Positions 1-7,053 of a DNA stretch of 14,196 nt are shown one piece after another. Positions within the stretch are counted from its first letter, which is position 1. Each line of letters begins with the position of its first letter. Source of the stretch: Blastocatellia bacterium (GTDB lineage: Bacteria; Acidobacteriota; Blastocatellia; Pyrinomonadales; Pyrinomonadaceae). The stretch is taken from NCBI GenBank assembly GCA_003175865.1, contig PSRF01000162.1:1-14196 (forward strand), read 5' to 3'. Position numbers and translations under genes: made by a program. The notes below the pieces were generated by a model. It had not been told where the DNA came from and did no database searches. It saw only the letters and a list, made by a program, of their open reading frames with translations.

Positions 1-350
1 GGCCATGTAAATCAACAGTCGCACAGGAAAGATTTGGAGGAAAATTGGCAGGTCAAGCAGCCGTTTTCGTTCTACGCCCGAACAGCACCCCATGAGTTCT
101 TACGAACGCTTTAGACAAGAACCAACATTATTTCCCAGTTGCCAGAGCCAAACCCTCAGTTTAGGCTTACCACTCCTTCGACGTACCTGATTAATTTTCT
201 TCCCTCGCCAGGGTGATGACAGCTCTTCGTTCATTAGAACGCACTATTACTTGTCGGCAAAATCAACTCCCCGCTACCTTGAAGTCACCGAAACTTCAGT
301 TGAGCAACTAACATATGGCGACTCCTCCACTGCCACGCCAAACTAATTGT
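1..350. other. Stretch without a recognisable gene
   Basis: I see no convincing coding region on either strand, no tRNA or rRNA signature and no strong repeat. One frame is open from the window edge to a TAG at 112-114 (37 codons), which could be the tail of an upstream gene but is short enough to arise by chance. The stretch most likely holds the leader and promoter region of the DUF445 gene. Confidence 0.5.
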
Positions 351-380
351 TTGACGCTCCTCAGCGCATCCGTTTAGCAT
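351..380 (+). promoter_or_regulatory. Possible promoter for the DUF445 gene
   Basis: TTGACG at 351-356 matches five of six bases of the -35 consensus. After an 18-base gap, TAGCAT at 375-380 matches four of six -10 bases. It lies about 40 bases upstream of the proposed N-terminal coding region of the DUF445 gene. Seen by eye only, with no measured start site. Confidence 0.35.
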
Positions 381-416
381 CACCCAAACACAACTACCAT
401 TCAGAGGTGTGGGGTC

Positions 417-509
417 ATCGATCCGTTTACTTTCAAGCTACTGATCGCAGTTGGCATCATCGTCATTGCCACCATTCACGGATACGGAGCTGCGTGGCTC
501 GCTATTTGG
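417..509 (+). other. Probable N-terminal coding extension of the DUF445 gene
   Basis: The DUF445 reading frame stays open upstream of its first ATG (510) back to an in-frame TAG at 375-377. It encodes a hydrophobic helix there (FKLLIAVGIIVIAT, 432-473) running straight into GAAWLAIW and the family-typical MLFHPYK. DUF445 proteins usually begin with such a helix, so this stretch is very probably translated. No ATG, GTG or TTG lies in this frame between the TAG and 510. The best-placed candidate start is ATC at 417-419, followed by GAT CCG, with AGAGG at 403-407 nine bases upstream. A one-base difference (ATC for ATG) would explain it; a rare non-AUG start is also possible. Confidence 0.6.
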
Positions 510-2018
510 ATGCTCTTTCATCCGTACAAATCGTTGAAAGCGTTTGGCATCACGGTCTGGCCGCAAGGGATGATTCCAAGGCATCGTGAACGACTCGCGC
601 AATCAATCGGTAATGCCGTCGGCAATGAGCTCGTCTCGCAACAAACTGTCTTTGATGCCTTGTTCGAAACCAGTTTTTTTCAACGCAAGGTAGAAGACTT
701 CGTCGGCACCTACACGCACGATCTACTTTCACGTGTCTATCCTTCATTTCTCGATGCTTTGCCATCGCAGGCACGTGCGCCGATCCTCGACACTATTTCT
801 GCCCTGCAGTTCAGACTCGCTGAATACATCGCGGAATTATTGAAAAGCGAAGAGACAGCAATCACGATTGAGCGGTTTGTCGATAAACAAGTTGACGAGC
901 TACTCGACCGTCGTGTTGAAGACGTGTTCAAAGAGGGTTCAATTGATCGAGCTCTCGACTACATCCAGGATCGTCTTCAACACCTGATCAGCGAAGAAGA
1001 TTTTGAAGCAAAAGTCCGCGAATTTGTTTCCGAGAGACTCAACGAGTTGGCAAGTAGCAGCGCATCGTTGTCAGAAACATTTTCGACTGACACGATTAAT
1101 TTCATCAAAGAGCGAATCGATAGTCAGGTTCCTCCAATCGTTCATCACCTCGCAGAGATCGCAACCAGCCAGAACACACGCAAACGAATCGGCGCTCTAA
1201 TCAAACTCGAAGTTGACGAGTACTATCAACAACTCTCTTTGTTGAAAAGGATCTTTATCTCCCGTGAACGTATCCATCGAGAGGTTGACGATCTCGTGAA
1301 CAAAACACTGCCCAACAAAGTCGAAGAGTATCTGCGCGGTGAGGCTTTCGAGCAGGAAGCAGAAACCTTTTTGAATACAACGATTGACAATGTGATGTCG
1401 CGACCGTTGAATGAGTTATTGGGCCAATTCGATTCCGGAAGTCTTGAGCAGTTGAAAAAGCAAGCGACCGAGCGTTTGCTCGAAGTTGTCCGTAGTGAAA
1501 CGCTCTCGAGTTCCATTGGACGTTATCTAAATGAAACGATCGATCGGATTGGACCACAGACCTTAGGTGAGACGCTGGAACAACTTGATCCGAATTCACG
1601 TCAACAGGGCAAGAATCTTTTGACGCGTAGTCTGGTCAGCTTGCTTTCGCGTGACGACACTGCTCGAACCGTTAACGCAATTCTCAGTTCGCAGGTGGAA
1701 CGTTTGTTAATCGCGCCAATCGGCCGTTTGGGTGATCACGTTTCGGAGCACTCGATGCAAAGAGCTAGCACTGCTCTCGTAGAACGGATCACAATTGCTG
1801 CTCGTGAACGTTTGCCGGTAGCGATTGCCGAATTCGATGTTGGTGGTGTGGTTAGAAAAAAAGTTTCAGATTATCCAATCGAGCAACTAGAGGCACTCGT
1901 ACTTTCTGTCGCTCAACATCATTTGAAGACGATCGAACTGTTCGGTGCAATCATCGGGTTCTTCATCGGTGTCGGTCAGGCGATTTACTTTTGGTTTACT
2001 TACGTGCCGCATCGGTGA
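510..2018 (+). CDS. DUF445 family membrane protein
   Basis: Inner-membrane protein of the DUF445 family (E. coli YjiN and Bacillus YheB belong to it); its biochemical role is unknown. From the first ATG it is 502 residues. The start MLFHPYKSLKAFGITVWPQG is the conserved family signature that normally follows a first transmembrane helix; here that helix is encoded just upstream (417-509), so the true protein is probably about 533 residues. The middle is a long, charged, mostly helical region with repeated motifs of the type FVDKQVDELLDRR, FVSERLNELA and FLNTTIDNVM, typical of DUF445. A second hydrophobic segment (about residues 474-496) ends the protein, leaving a short tail. The gene stands alone, about 180 bases before the next gene. 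The family call is firm; the start is uncertain. Confidence 0.85.
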   Translation: MLFHPYKSLKAFGITVWPQGMIPRHRERLAQSIGNAVGNELVSQQTVFDALFETSFFQRKVEDFVGTYTHDLLSRVYPSFLDALPSQARAPILDTISALQFRLAEYIAELLKSEETAITIERFVDKQVDELLDRRVEDVFKEGSIDRALDYIQDRLQHLISEEDFEAKVREFVSERLNELASSSASLSETFSTDTINFIKERIDSQVPPIVHHLAEIATSQNTRKRIGALIKLEVDEYYQQLSLLKRIFISRERIHREVDDLVNKTLPNKVEEYLRGEAFEQEAETFLNTTIDNVMSRPLNELLGQFDSGSLEQLKKQATERLLEVVRSETLSSSIGRYLNETIDRIGPQTLGETLEQLDPNSRQQGKNLLTRSLVSLLSRDDTARTVNAILSSQVERLLIAPIGRLGDHVSEHSMQRASTALVERITIAARERLPVAIAEFDVGGVVRKKVSDYPIEQLEALVLSVAQHHLKTIELFGAIIGFFIGVGQAIYFWFTYVPHR

Positions 2019-2023
2019 GTGTC

Positions 2024-2043
2024 CGGTAAACTTTAGTTTGCCG
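2024..2043 (+). terminator. Small hairpin after the DUF445 gene
   Basis: An inverted repeat just after the stop codon pairs CGGTAAAC with GTTTGCCG around a short loop, with one G-T wobble. No T run follows, so it may be a weak or factor-dependent terminator or only an mRNA 3'-end structure. Confidence 0.3.
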
Positions 2044-2093
2044 TTGCTCCAGTTGGCACTCAAACCTCAAGGTTGAATGCACCTCAGCTACGG

Positions 2094-2116
2094 GACAAGC
2101 TGAAGCTGATCGGACA
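2094..2116 (+). repeat. 23-bp dispersed repeat, copy 1
   Basis: The core GACAAGCTGAAGCTGATCGG recurs with small changes at 11344-11366 and 11391-11413 between actB and actC. All three copies are intergenic and in the same orientation. The AGCT-NA-AGCT core can form a small stem. This copy lies between the DUF445 and zinc-ribbon genes. Confidence 0.7.
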
Positions 2117-2195
2117 TTTGTCGGAACAACAGACGTGTTTTGGCCGTTCTTAAACGAAGAGCACCTTCTGCCCGTCCACCGAAAGGATTGTGACC

Positions 2196-2630
2196 ATGTA
2201 CTGCACAAACTGCGCAGCTCCGCTGAGCAACGGACTGAGTTACTGCAACCGCTGTGGGGCGAGTCTCAAAGAAAAGGGTAGGTCTACAAGTACAACCGCC
2301 ATAACCGCATTTTTGACGGCAATCACGGCTCTCGGCGTGATTGGAATGGGAATAATGTTGGGAGGCTCACTCGTTCTTCGAAAAGAGGCCGGACTTGCTC
2401 AGGAGTTAGTGGCGTTTTTCATGTTGCTGGTATTCACAATTACTGCTATCACCGAAATCAGTTTGGTCAGGCAGCTATCGAGACTCTTGGACACATCACG
2501 AGTTCCTCGACCGTTGACTTCTGCGACGCCGGCTTCTCATGAATTGCGAGCGGCGCCTGGCGAACCAATCGGTAGCGTCACTGAAAACACGACGCGGACT
2601 CTGGAATACGCGCATCGGGAACGAAACTAA
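2196..2630 (+). CDS. Zinc-ribbon membrane protein
   Basis: A 144-residue protein starting MYCTNC. It has an N-terminal zinc ribbon with two CxxC pairs (Cys3/Cys6 and Cys17/Cys20), then two hydrophobic segments (about residues 36-62 and 70-92) that should span the membrane, then a polar, probably disordered tail. Small bacterial proteins of this layout are common and mostly uncharacterised; I assign no function. I chose ATG 2196 because AAAGGA (2182-2187) lies eight bases upstream, an ideal distance; an in-frame GTG at 2190 is too close to it. The stop is 20 bases before the ATG of the next gene, which points to cotranscription. Confidence 0.75.
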   Translation: MYCTNCAAPLSNGLSYCNRCGASLKEKGRSTSTTAITAFLTAITALGVIGMGIMLGGSLVLRKEAGLAQELVAFFMLLVFTITAITEISLVRQLSRLLDTSRVPRPLTSATPASHELRAAPGEPIGSVTENTTRTLEYAHRERN

Positions 2631-2650
2631 TCAAATTGCGAGGAATTGAA

Positions 2651-3316
2651 ATGCGAAAGCTTGCACTGCTGTTGGTCGCATCCACCGTGCTGTTAATGGG
2701 ATGTCACTTCAACATACACGACGGCGTAGCGGGTTCCGGTAAGCGCGCTACTCAAAAACGCGATGTCAGTCCATTCAAGTCAATCTCACTCGAGGGCGCT
2801 TACACTGCGGAGATAGTTTGTCAGAAGGATTTGAGCGTTGAGCTCGAAGCCGATGACAACATACTCCCGCTCCTCAAGACGGAAGTGACAGACAATGTAT
2901 TGCGCATAAAGAGCGTCCAGCCGTATTCGGTAAGTGAACCGGTTGTGGTGAGGATTTCTGTGCCTAACCTTGAAGGATTGAATGTTTCCGGTGCAGGCAA
3001 GATCGAGATTACAGGAATGAAGAACGATCGATTCGAACTTGATGCGAATGGTGCTCCATCGATCAAGATTGCGGGTACGACAAATGTTGTAGACATCGAC
3101 ACCGCCGGTGCAGCGAAGATCGACGCGCACAAGTTGCACGCGTCGAAAGCGGTTGTGGACTCAAAAGGCGTGTCGCAGGTTGAGGTCGATGTCGCTGATC
3201 AACTTGATGTCAAAATCGCGGGTCCATCAAAAGTAACTTACGACGGGAACCCGACGGTAAACAAAACGATTGCTGGTCCGGGGAAGGTTGAGAAGAAAGC
3301 ATCCACAGGCGCTTAA
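2651..3316 (+). CDS. DUF2807 (head GIN domain) lipoprotein
   Basis: A 221-residue exported lipoprotein. The signal peptide MRKLALLLVASTVLLMGC ends in a good lipobox (LMG-Cys18). The rest matches the DUF2807 or GIN-domain type: a beta-rich fold opening with a segment like DVSPFKSISLEGAYTAEI, followed by repeated short strands with SGAGKIEITG, TAGAAKI, IAGPSKV and IAGPGKV turns. The family is often called putative auto-transporter adhesin, but that role is not well tested. The ATG at 2651 is preferred over an in-frame TTG at 2636 because GCGAGGAA (2638-2645) lies five bases before it and the signal peptide then has a normal n-region. It follows the zinc-ribbon gene closely, so the two likely share a transcript. 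Confidence 0.85.
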   Translation: MRKLALLLVASTVLLMGCHFNIHDGVAGSGKRATQKRDVSPFKSISLEGAYTAEIVCQKDLSVELEADDNILPLLKTEVTDNVLRIKSVQPYSVSEPVVVRISVPNLEGLNVSGAGKIEITGMKNDRFELDANGAPSIKIAGTTNVVDIDTAGAAKIDAHKLHASKAVVDSKGVSQVEVDVADQLDVKIAGPSKVTYDGNPTVNKTIAGPGKVEKKASTGA

Positions 3317-3334
3317 TTTGATGAGTAGCCTCTA

Positions 3335-3366
3335 TAACAAAGCGACGCCGGGCCGTAGCACTCCAG
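3335..3366 (-). repeat. Copy of the GGAGTGC...TAACAAAG palindromic repeat
   Basis: Matches one arm of the element at 7054-7144 at 28 of 32 positions (TAACAAAGCGACGCCG is identical). It can fold on itself through its GC-rich centre. It sits in the 54-base gap between two convergent genes, where it could act as a shared transcription terminator, although no clear T run follows. Strand is given relative to the GGAGTGC-first orientation. Confidence 0.7.
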
Positions 3367-3370
3367 GGAG

Positions 3371-4384
3371 TTACGAATAATTTTCCTCGACAACCAGGCC
3401 TTCCTTCGCGATTTTCCACTCGAGTACTTCTGCACCTTCTTCAGCCGCCAATGCGCGTTCCACATCTGTTCGCCGACCAGCCTCACAAAGAAACGCAATG
3501 CAGCCACCACCGCCAGCGCCACAAACTTTAGCCGCGAGCGCACCATTAGCCAGCGCCTTCTCTACCAGTGAGTCCATTTGCGGTGTTGTGATGTTTGGGG
3601 CGAGTTGCTTGCGGTTCGGATAAGCCTGCCGCATTACCGCAGCAACTCTGTCCCAATCATCAGCCAGCAATGCTTCGCGCATGTCGCGCGCGGAGTCTCG
3701 AATCTTATCGAACATTCCAAACAACTCAGCATCGCCGTCGATATGGCGCTTGTAAATTTCCCAGTTATTGATTCCGGAGAGTCTTGGTTCACCCGTGTAA
3801 CAGATGGCGATGCGTCGCTCTAATTCGTCGGTGTTGATGTCGAGAGCTTCTCGCTCGATTCCGTCGGGTCGGAAGTGGACCGCAGAAGTTGAACCGTAAA
3901 GCGGCGGGTAGTAGTCCTGAAAACCGGCTGGCACCTTGATCACGGTCGATTCGATATTCGCCGCAATCGTTACAAACTTTCGTGCGTCGTAACGATTCCC
4001 GACAAGTCGATTCAGAGCACCGATACAGGCTATCGCTAGAGCCGATGACCCGCCCAGTCCTGCCCCGGCTGGCGCAGCGCTTTCCGCAACAAGGTGAAAT
4101 CCGGTCGTGGGTTTGAAGAAATGAACGAGTTTAGAAACTAATTCCAAGCGCTCTTCTAGCAATAGATCCTCGAGTTTGGCGAGATCAGTTTCGAAAACTA
4201 CTTTGCGATCGCGCGATTCAAGAACGATGCGACCATCGTCGCGCGTTTCGATTCGACAGCGCGCATGAAGTGAGACAGCAAAGTTAACTGTGATGGCGCC
4301 AGGATGGAAAAGATATAAAGGCCAGATATCGATCGTACCGCCGGCGAGATCTACACGTGGGGGCGCGGAAGATTGAATGATCAT
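3371..4384 (-). CDS. GHMP family sugar kinase (HddA-like)
   Basis: A 337-residue cytoplasmic kinase of the GHMP superfamily, which moves a phosphate from ATP to a small alcohol or sugar. All three family motifs are visible: motif 1 SAPPRVDLAGGTIDI (residues 6-20), the ATP loop PAGAGLGGSSALA (105-117) and motif 3 KVCGAGGGGC (286-295). VPAGFQDYYPPLYG (151-164) supplies the usual catalytic Asp region (Asp157). The start and overall layout resemble D-glycero-D-manno-heptose 7-phosphate kinase and L-fucokinase-like proteins, but substrate cannot be set from sequence. It could be any sugar or polyol kinase of this branch. No strong ribosome binding site precedes the ATG. It is the last gene of a minus-strand group, about 200 bases after the DedA gene, with that gap filled by repeats. 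Confidence 0.85.
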   Translation of the reverse strand: MIIQSSAPPRVDLAGGTIDIWPLYLFHPGAITVNFAVSLHARCRIETRDDGRIVLESRDRKVVFETDLAKLEDLLLEERLELVSKLVHFFKPTTGFHLVAESAAPAGAGLGGSSALAIACIGALNRLVGNRYDARKFVTIAANIESTVIKVPAGFQDYYPPLYGSTSAVHFRPDGIEREALDINTDELERRIAICYTGEPRLSGINNWEIYKRHIDGDAELFGMFDKIRDSARDMREALLADDWDRVAAVMRQAYPNRKQLAPNITTPQMDSLVEKALANGALAAKVCGAGGGGCIAFLCEAGRRTDVERALAAEEGAEVLEWKIAKEGLVVEENYS

Positions 4385-4405
4385 AGTTGGAGTTGATACT
4401 TATTT

Positions 4406-4433
4406 GATTGCTGATTGCTGATTGCTGATTGCT
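4406..4433 (+). repeat. 7-bp tandem repeat (GATTGCT x4)
   Basis: Four perfect head-to-tail copies of GATTGCT. The reverse complement of the same unit appears twice at 4554-4564 and 4575-4585, so the two sites could pair across the gap. Such heptameric short tandem repeats are known from cyanobacteria; the comparison is mine. Confidence 0.8.
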
Positions 4434-4553
4434 AAAGTTGCGGATCAAGAACTCGCGTCAGTCTCAATCGAAACTAAACTTTCAATCGAGAACAAACTTC
4501 AACGATGTTGCTCCAAAGCCGCGTGAAAGTAACAACTGACCATAAGGATTGCA

Positions 4554-4585
4554 AATCAGCAATCAAAAATCGACAATCAGCAATC
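4554..4585 (-). repeat. Inverted partner of the GATTGCT repeat
   Basis: AATCAGCAATC occurs at 4554-4564 and again at 4575-4585, with an intervening AAAAATCGAC. Both are reverse complements of GATTGCTGATT, the unit at 4406-4433. They lie just past the stop codon of the DedA gene in its direction of transcription, so the RNA could form a long imperfect stem between the DedA and GHMP kinase genes. Confidence 0.7.
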
Positions 4586-4588
4586 CCT

Positions 4589-5326
4589 TCAGTCTCCGTC
4601 ACTATCAGGTTTCGACATCGCTTGCTTCTTCTTTTCACTTCGACGTTGCTGTTTGAAGGGAATATGTTCCTGGAATTCCTGCCGTAGGTCCTGGAGCTTT
4701 TCCGTAGCTGCGTGCTCCAGCTCCTGTAGACGCTCCGGATCGGCCTCTTCGACTTTCTTCGAAAGCCACACGCGTTCCGTTATGTAAAAGGCAATGATGC
4801 CAACGACCACAATCACCAGTAGGACCTTGCCGAGACGCTGAAAGTCTCCAATGAGACCCATCACCGCGCCGCTGAAGAAATAGCCGGCACCAGACAAGAC
4901 AAAGACCCAAATGAAACAGCTCGCCAGCGACACGAACAAAAACTTGATGTACGGCATACGGCCGACCCCGTAGAAGACACATGACGCCCAACGCAAGCCA
5001 TAAATGTATTTTGAAAAGAAGATCGACAGCGGCCCGAACTTGTTAGTCAGCCGTTCAATCCTGGGTTTCGCAGCTCGATAAAAACGAAACTCCTTCACGC
5101 TTTGGCGAAAACCACGCCCACAGAAATAGGCGATATTGTCGCTCAGGCACCCACCCAATGTTCCCCAAACCAGCACACGCGCGAAGCTGTAATCCGCGAA
5201 GAAATCGCTATGAGCCAACACTCCTGCCAACAGTAGTGTGATGTCGCCCTCCAACATCACAAGAATAAAGACGGCGTAAAGACCGTACTGACGTATCAGG
5301 TCGTAGAGAAGGTCGAGACTATGCAT
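4589..5326 (-). CDS. DedA family membrane protein
   Basis: A 245-residue inner-membrane protein of the DedA/VTT (SNARE-associated) family. Members affect membrane potential and drug resistance, and some recycle undecaprenyl phosphate or phosphatidylethanolamine. Visible signatures are the early acidic re-entrant loop LEGDITLLLAGVLAH (25-39; Glu26), SDNIAYFCGR (62-71), and FFSKYIYGLRWASCVFYGVG (103-122), which corresponds to the family motif F-x-R/K-x-x-x-G-x-R with Lys106 and Arg112. The usual Pro of that motif is Tyr109. Hydrophobic segments lie near residues 14-38, 46-66, 127-150 and 166-184. A charged, probably coiled C-terminal tail (about 188-245) is longer than in typical members. It is downstream of the stress-protein gene on the same strand, with a hairpin between them. 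Which lipid it handles cannot be told. Confidence 0.85.
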   Translation of the reverse strand: MHSLDLLYDLIRQYGLYAVFILVMLEGDITLLLAGVLAHSDFFADYSFARVLVWGTLGGCLSDNIAYFCGRGFRQSVKEFRFYRAAKPRIERLTNKFGPLSIFFSKYIYGLRWASCVFYGVGRMPYIKFLFVSLASCFIWVFVLSGAGYFFSGAVMGLIGDFQRLGKVLLVIVVVGIIAFYITERVWLSKKVEEADPERLQELEHAATEKLQDLRQEFQEHIPFKQQRRSEKKKQAMSKPDSDGD

Positions 5327-5342
5327 TAAGAATATGAAAACG

Positions 5343-5362
5343 GTCAGCGGTAGCCGGCTGAC
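5343..5362 (-). terminator. Hairpin between the stress-protein and DedA genes
   Basis: On the minus strand GTCAGC and GCTGAC pair around an eight-base GC-rich loop that can add two further pairs. The transcript then continues with CGTTTTC. This resembles a modest intrinsic terminator or attenuator after the universal stress protein gene, leaving little room for a separate DedA promoter. Confidence 0.4.
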
Positions 5363-5388
5363 AAATCAGCTGGAGGAACCAGTATAGA

Positions 5389-5856
5389 CTACTGTTCAGT
5401 TTCTTCCTCTTGAGGAGGCTTAACCACCAGCACAGGACAATGGGCGTGGCGCACAACTGCTTCGGCAGTGGAACCGAATATGATCCGTCCGAGTCCTGTT
5501 CTACCGTGGGAGGAGATTACAATCAAATCGACGTCGCGTTCCTTTGCCAACCGCACAATTTCGGAAGCGGCCTCGCCGTGGACTACAACTTCTTCGATAT
5601 CAAGTCCTTCACACTCGTCACATTCCGCAAGTTTCGGAAGCTCGCGTTCGGCCGAGTCCTCAAGTTGTTCAGTGATATCGGCGATAGGTAATGGTTCAGC
5701 CAGCCCCGAGTATCCGACTGTTGGCACAATGGGTTCTATCACATTCACACAAATTATGGAGGCGCGAAACGTCCGCGCCAGTGACGCGGCATAAGAGAGC
5801 GCAAAGTTCCCGCACTCGCTAAAGTCTGTAGGCAAGAGTATCGTGCGAATTTCCAT
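5389..5856 (-). CDS. Universal stress protein (UspA family)
   Basis: A 155-residue cytoplasmic single-domain Usp protein. The start RTILLPTDFSECGNFALSYA (4-23) is the standard first strand and helix with the ATP-contacting Asp11. The C-terminal nucleotide loop reads SSHGRTGLGRIIFGST (115-130), fitting the G-2x-G-9x-G-S/T ATP-binding motif except that the first Gly is Ser115, a common variation, followed by the usual AEAVVRHAHCPVLVV strand. It is therefore probably an ATP-binding Usp, which helps cells survive stress such as energy limitation. The insert around residues 41-85 is acidic and Cys-rich (Cys79, Cys82). It is transcribed away from the ROK kinase gene, and both share a 211-base intergenic region. 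Confidence 0.9.
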   Translation of the reverse strand: MEIRTILLPTDFSECGNFALSYAASLARTFRASIICVNVIEPIVPTVGYSGLAEPLPIADITEQLEDSAERELPKLAECDECEGLDIEEVVVHGEAASEIVRLAKERDVDLIVISSHGRTGLGRIIFGSTAEAVVRHAHCPVLVVKPPQEEETEQ

Positions 5857-5868
5857 CGTAAAAACGCT

Positions 5869-5962
5869 CTTTCTGCCTTGTTCTTTGTGCTTGGTTTACG
5901 TACCCAACGAAATCTATGCTAAGGAACAAGAAACCACAAAGCACCAGGAACAAAGTAGAAAG
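5869..5962. repeat. Imperfect inverted repeat between divergent genes
   Basis: The left arm (5869-5896) begins CTTTCTGCCTTGTTCTTTG; the reverse complement of the right arm (5932-5962) begins CTTTCTACTTTGTTCCTGG. Both continue with GTGCTT and end in GGTT. The arms are about 30 bases with a 35-base loop. It lies inside the UspA leader region and upstream of the ROK promoter, and may be a dispersed repeat or a regulatory hairpin. Confidence 0.6.
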
Positions 5963-6000
5963 CTCTCGTTCAACAGAATTCTACCCTCGAAACCTCTTGT

Positions 6001-6029
6001 TTGACAGCCCCTGAACCCTCGACTATGCT
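6001..6029 (+). promoter_or_regulatory. Sigma-70-type promoter of the ROK kinase gene
   Basis: A perfect -35 box TTGACA (6001-6006) is followed after exactly 17 bases by TATGCT (6024-6029), four of six -10 bases. Transcription would begin near 6036, giving a leader of about 30 bases before the ATG at 6068. This is the best promoter match I found in the window. Confidence 0.65.
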
Positions 6030-6067
6030 TCGTTTGCTCGCTGGTTCACCACAACTCAAGGCTTATC

Positions 6068-7006
6068 ATGGCAACTTCAGAACCACATTTCATCGGCATG
6101 GATCTTTCTGGTCCAAGAATTAATGCGGCTTTGGTAAGCATTGATGGCAAGATACTCGACAACAAACAACTGGAAATCTCGCACGATAACCTCGTCGAAC
6201 AGGTTGCAGGCCTGACACGTGAACTCGGTTCGACTAATGTTGCCGCGCTCGGAATAGCCATCCCCGGCCTGGTGAATCGACTAACAGATCGAGTTGTTGA
6301 TTCCCGCTACCTTCCAACAACTGTGCGTGAAGACTTGCATTCAGAGTTTATGCGCGCAACAGGACTTCGCGTTGAGATAGAAAACGACGCCAATGCCGCA
6401 GCGTACGGTGAATACAAGGTTGGTGCCGGTCGAGGAAGTCGCGACATCTTTTACATGATGATTGGCCAGGGAATTGGGGGTGCGATCATTCTCGACGGCA
6501 AGCTTTGGACAGGCGCGTCAGGTTTTGCGGGAGAAGTTGGACACATCACAATTGACACTGAAGGCGTTGAATGTGTTTGCGGTAACACCGGATGTCTGGA
6601 GACTGTAGCGTCCGCGCCAAGCATCGTACGTCGAGCGAAAGAACGACTATACCGCGACTCCACTTCGTCATTGTCACGGCTTGGACTGAACAAGGATTTC
6701 ACTGCCTACGATGTTGCGCATCAGGCAAAGGAAGGCGACGATTTCGCACTAATGATGATTGAGCGCACGGGTAAATACATCGGAACGGGTGTGGCCAGTG
6801 TGATTAATCTTTTGAATATCGAGCGAATTATCCTGGGCGGTGGTGTTATGGAAGCGGGTGAGTTAATTCTCAAGCCGATAATCAATGAAGCAAGGCGGCG
6901 AGCATTCCAACCGTGTTTCGAAGCCACTCAAATCGTTGCCACCGCACTTGGAAAAGATGCCATCCCGATCGGCGCCGCAATGTTAGCGCGCGACGTCCAC
7001 AGTTAG
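6068..7006 (+). CDS. ROK family sugar kinase (glucokinase-like)
   Basis: A 312-residue cytoplasmic kinase of the ROK family, likely phosphorylating glucose or a related hexose with ATP. Conserved parts are GIAIPGLV (62-69), ENDANAAAYGEY (105-116) with catalytic Asp107, GQGIGGAII (133-141), EVGHITI (156-162) with sugar-binding Glu156 and His159, and the structural zinc motif CVCGNTGCLE (169-178). ILGGGV (255-260) is the C-terminal nucleotide-contact segment. The N-terminal phosphate loop is odd: DLSGPRINAAL (12-22) where the family normally has D-x-G-G-T. It could weaken ATP binding or reflect another phosphate donor. AAGG (6058-6061) lies six bases before the ATG. A nested palindrome follows the stop. 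The specific substrate is not determined by sequence. Confidence 0.88.
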   Translation: MATSEPHFIGMDLSGPRINAALVSIDGKILDNKQLEISHDNLVEQVAGLTRELGSTNVAALGIAIPGLVNRLTDRVVDSRYLPTTVREDLHSEFMRATGLRVEIENDANAAAYGEYKVGAGRGSRDIFYMMIGQGIGGAIILDGKLWTGASGFAGEVGHITIDTEGVECVCGNTGCLETVASAPSIVRRAKERLYRDSTSSLSRLGLNKDFTAYDVAHQAKEGDDFALMMIERTGKYIGTGVASVINLLNIERIILGGGVMEAGELILKPIINEARRRAFQPCFEATQIVATALGKDAIPIGAAMLARDVHS

Positions 7007-7053
7007 CGTCGAAAATGCTTCATCCTCACCTAACTTAAATTTCAGAAATTTCC

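Noticed and set aside
1..114. Frame open from the window edge to TAG 112-114 as the tail of an upstream gene
   Set aside because: Only 37 codons, with no recognisable motif. A stretch this long without a stop is expected fairly often by chance, so I did not call it.
347..589. 80-residue plus-strand frame starting at TTG 347
   Set aside because: It overlaps the DUF445 gene and its N-terminal helix in another frame, has no recognisable domain and has a composition unlike a real protein.
4406..4585. Origin of replication or iteron array
   Set aside because: The repeats are few, no DnaA boxes or replication genes are near, and the neighbouring genes are ordinary metabolic and membrane genes.
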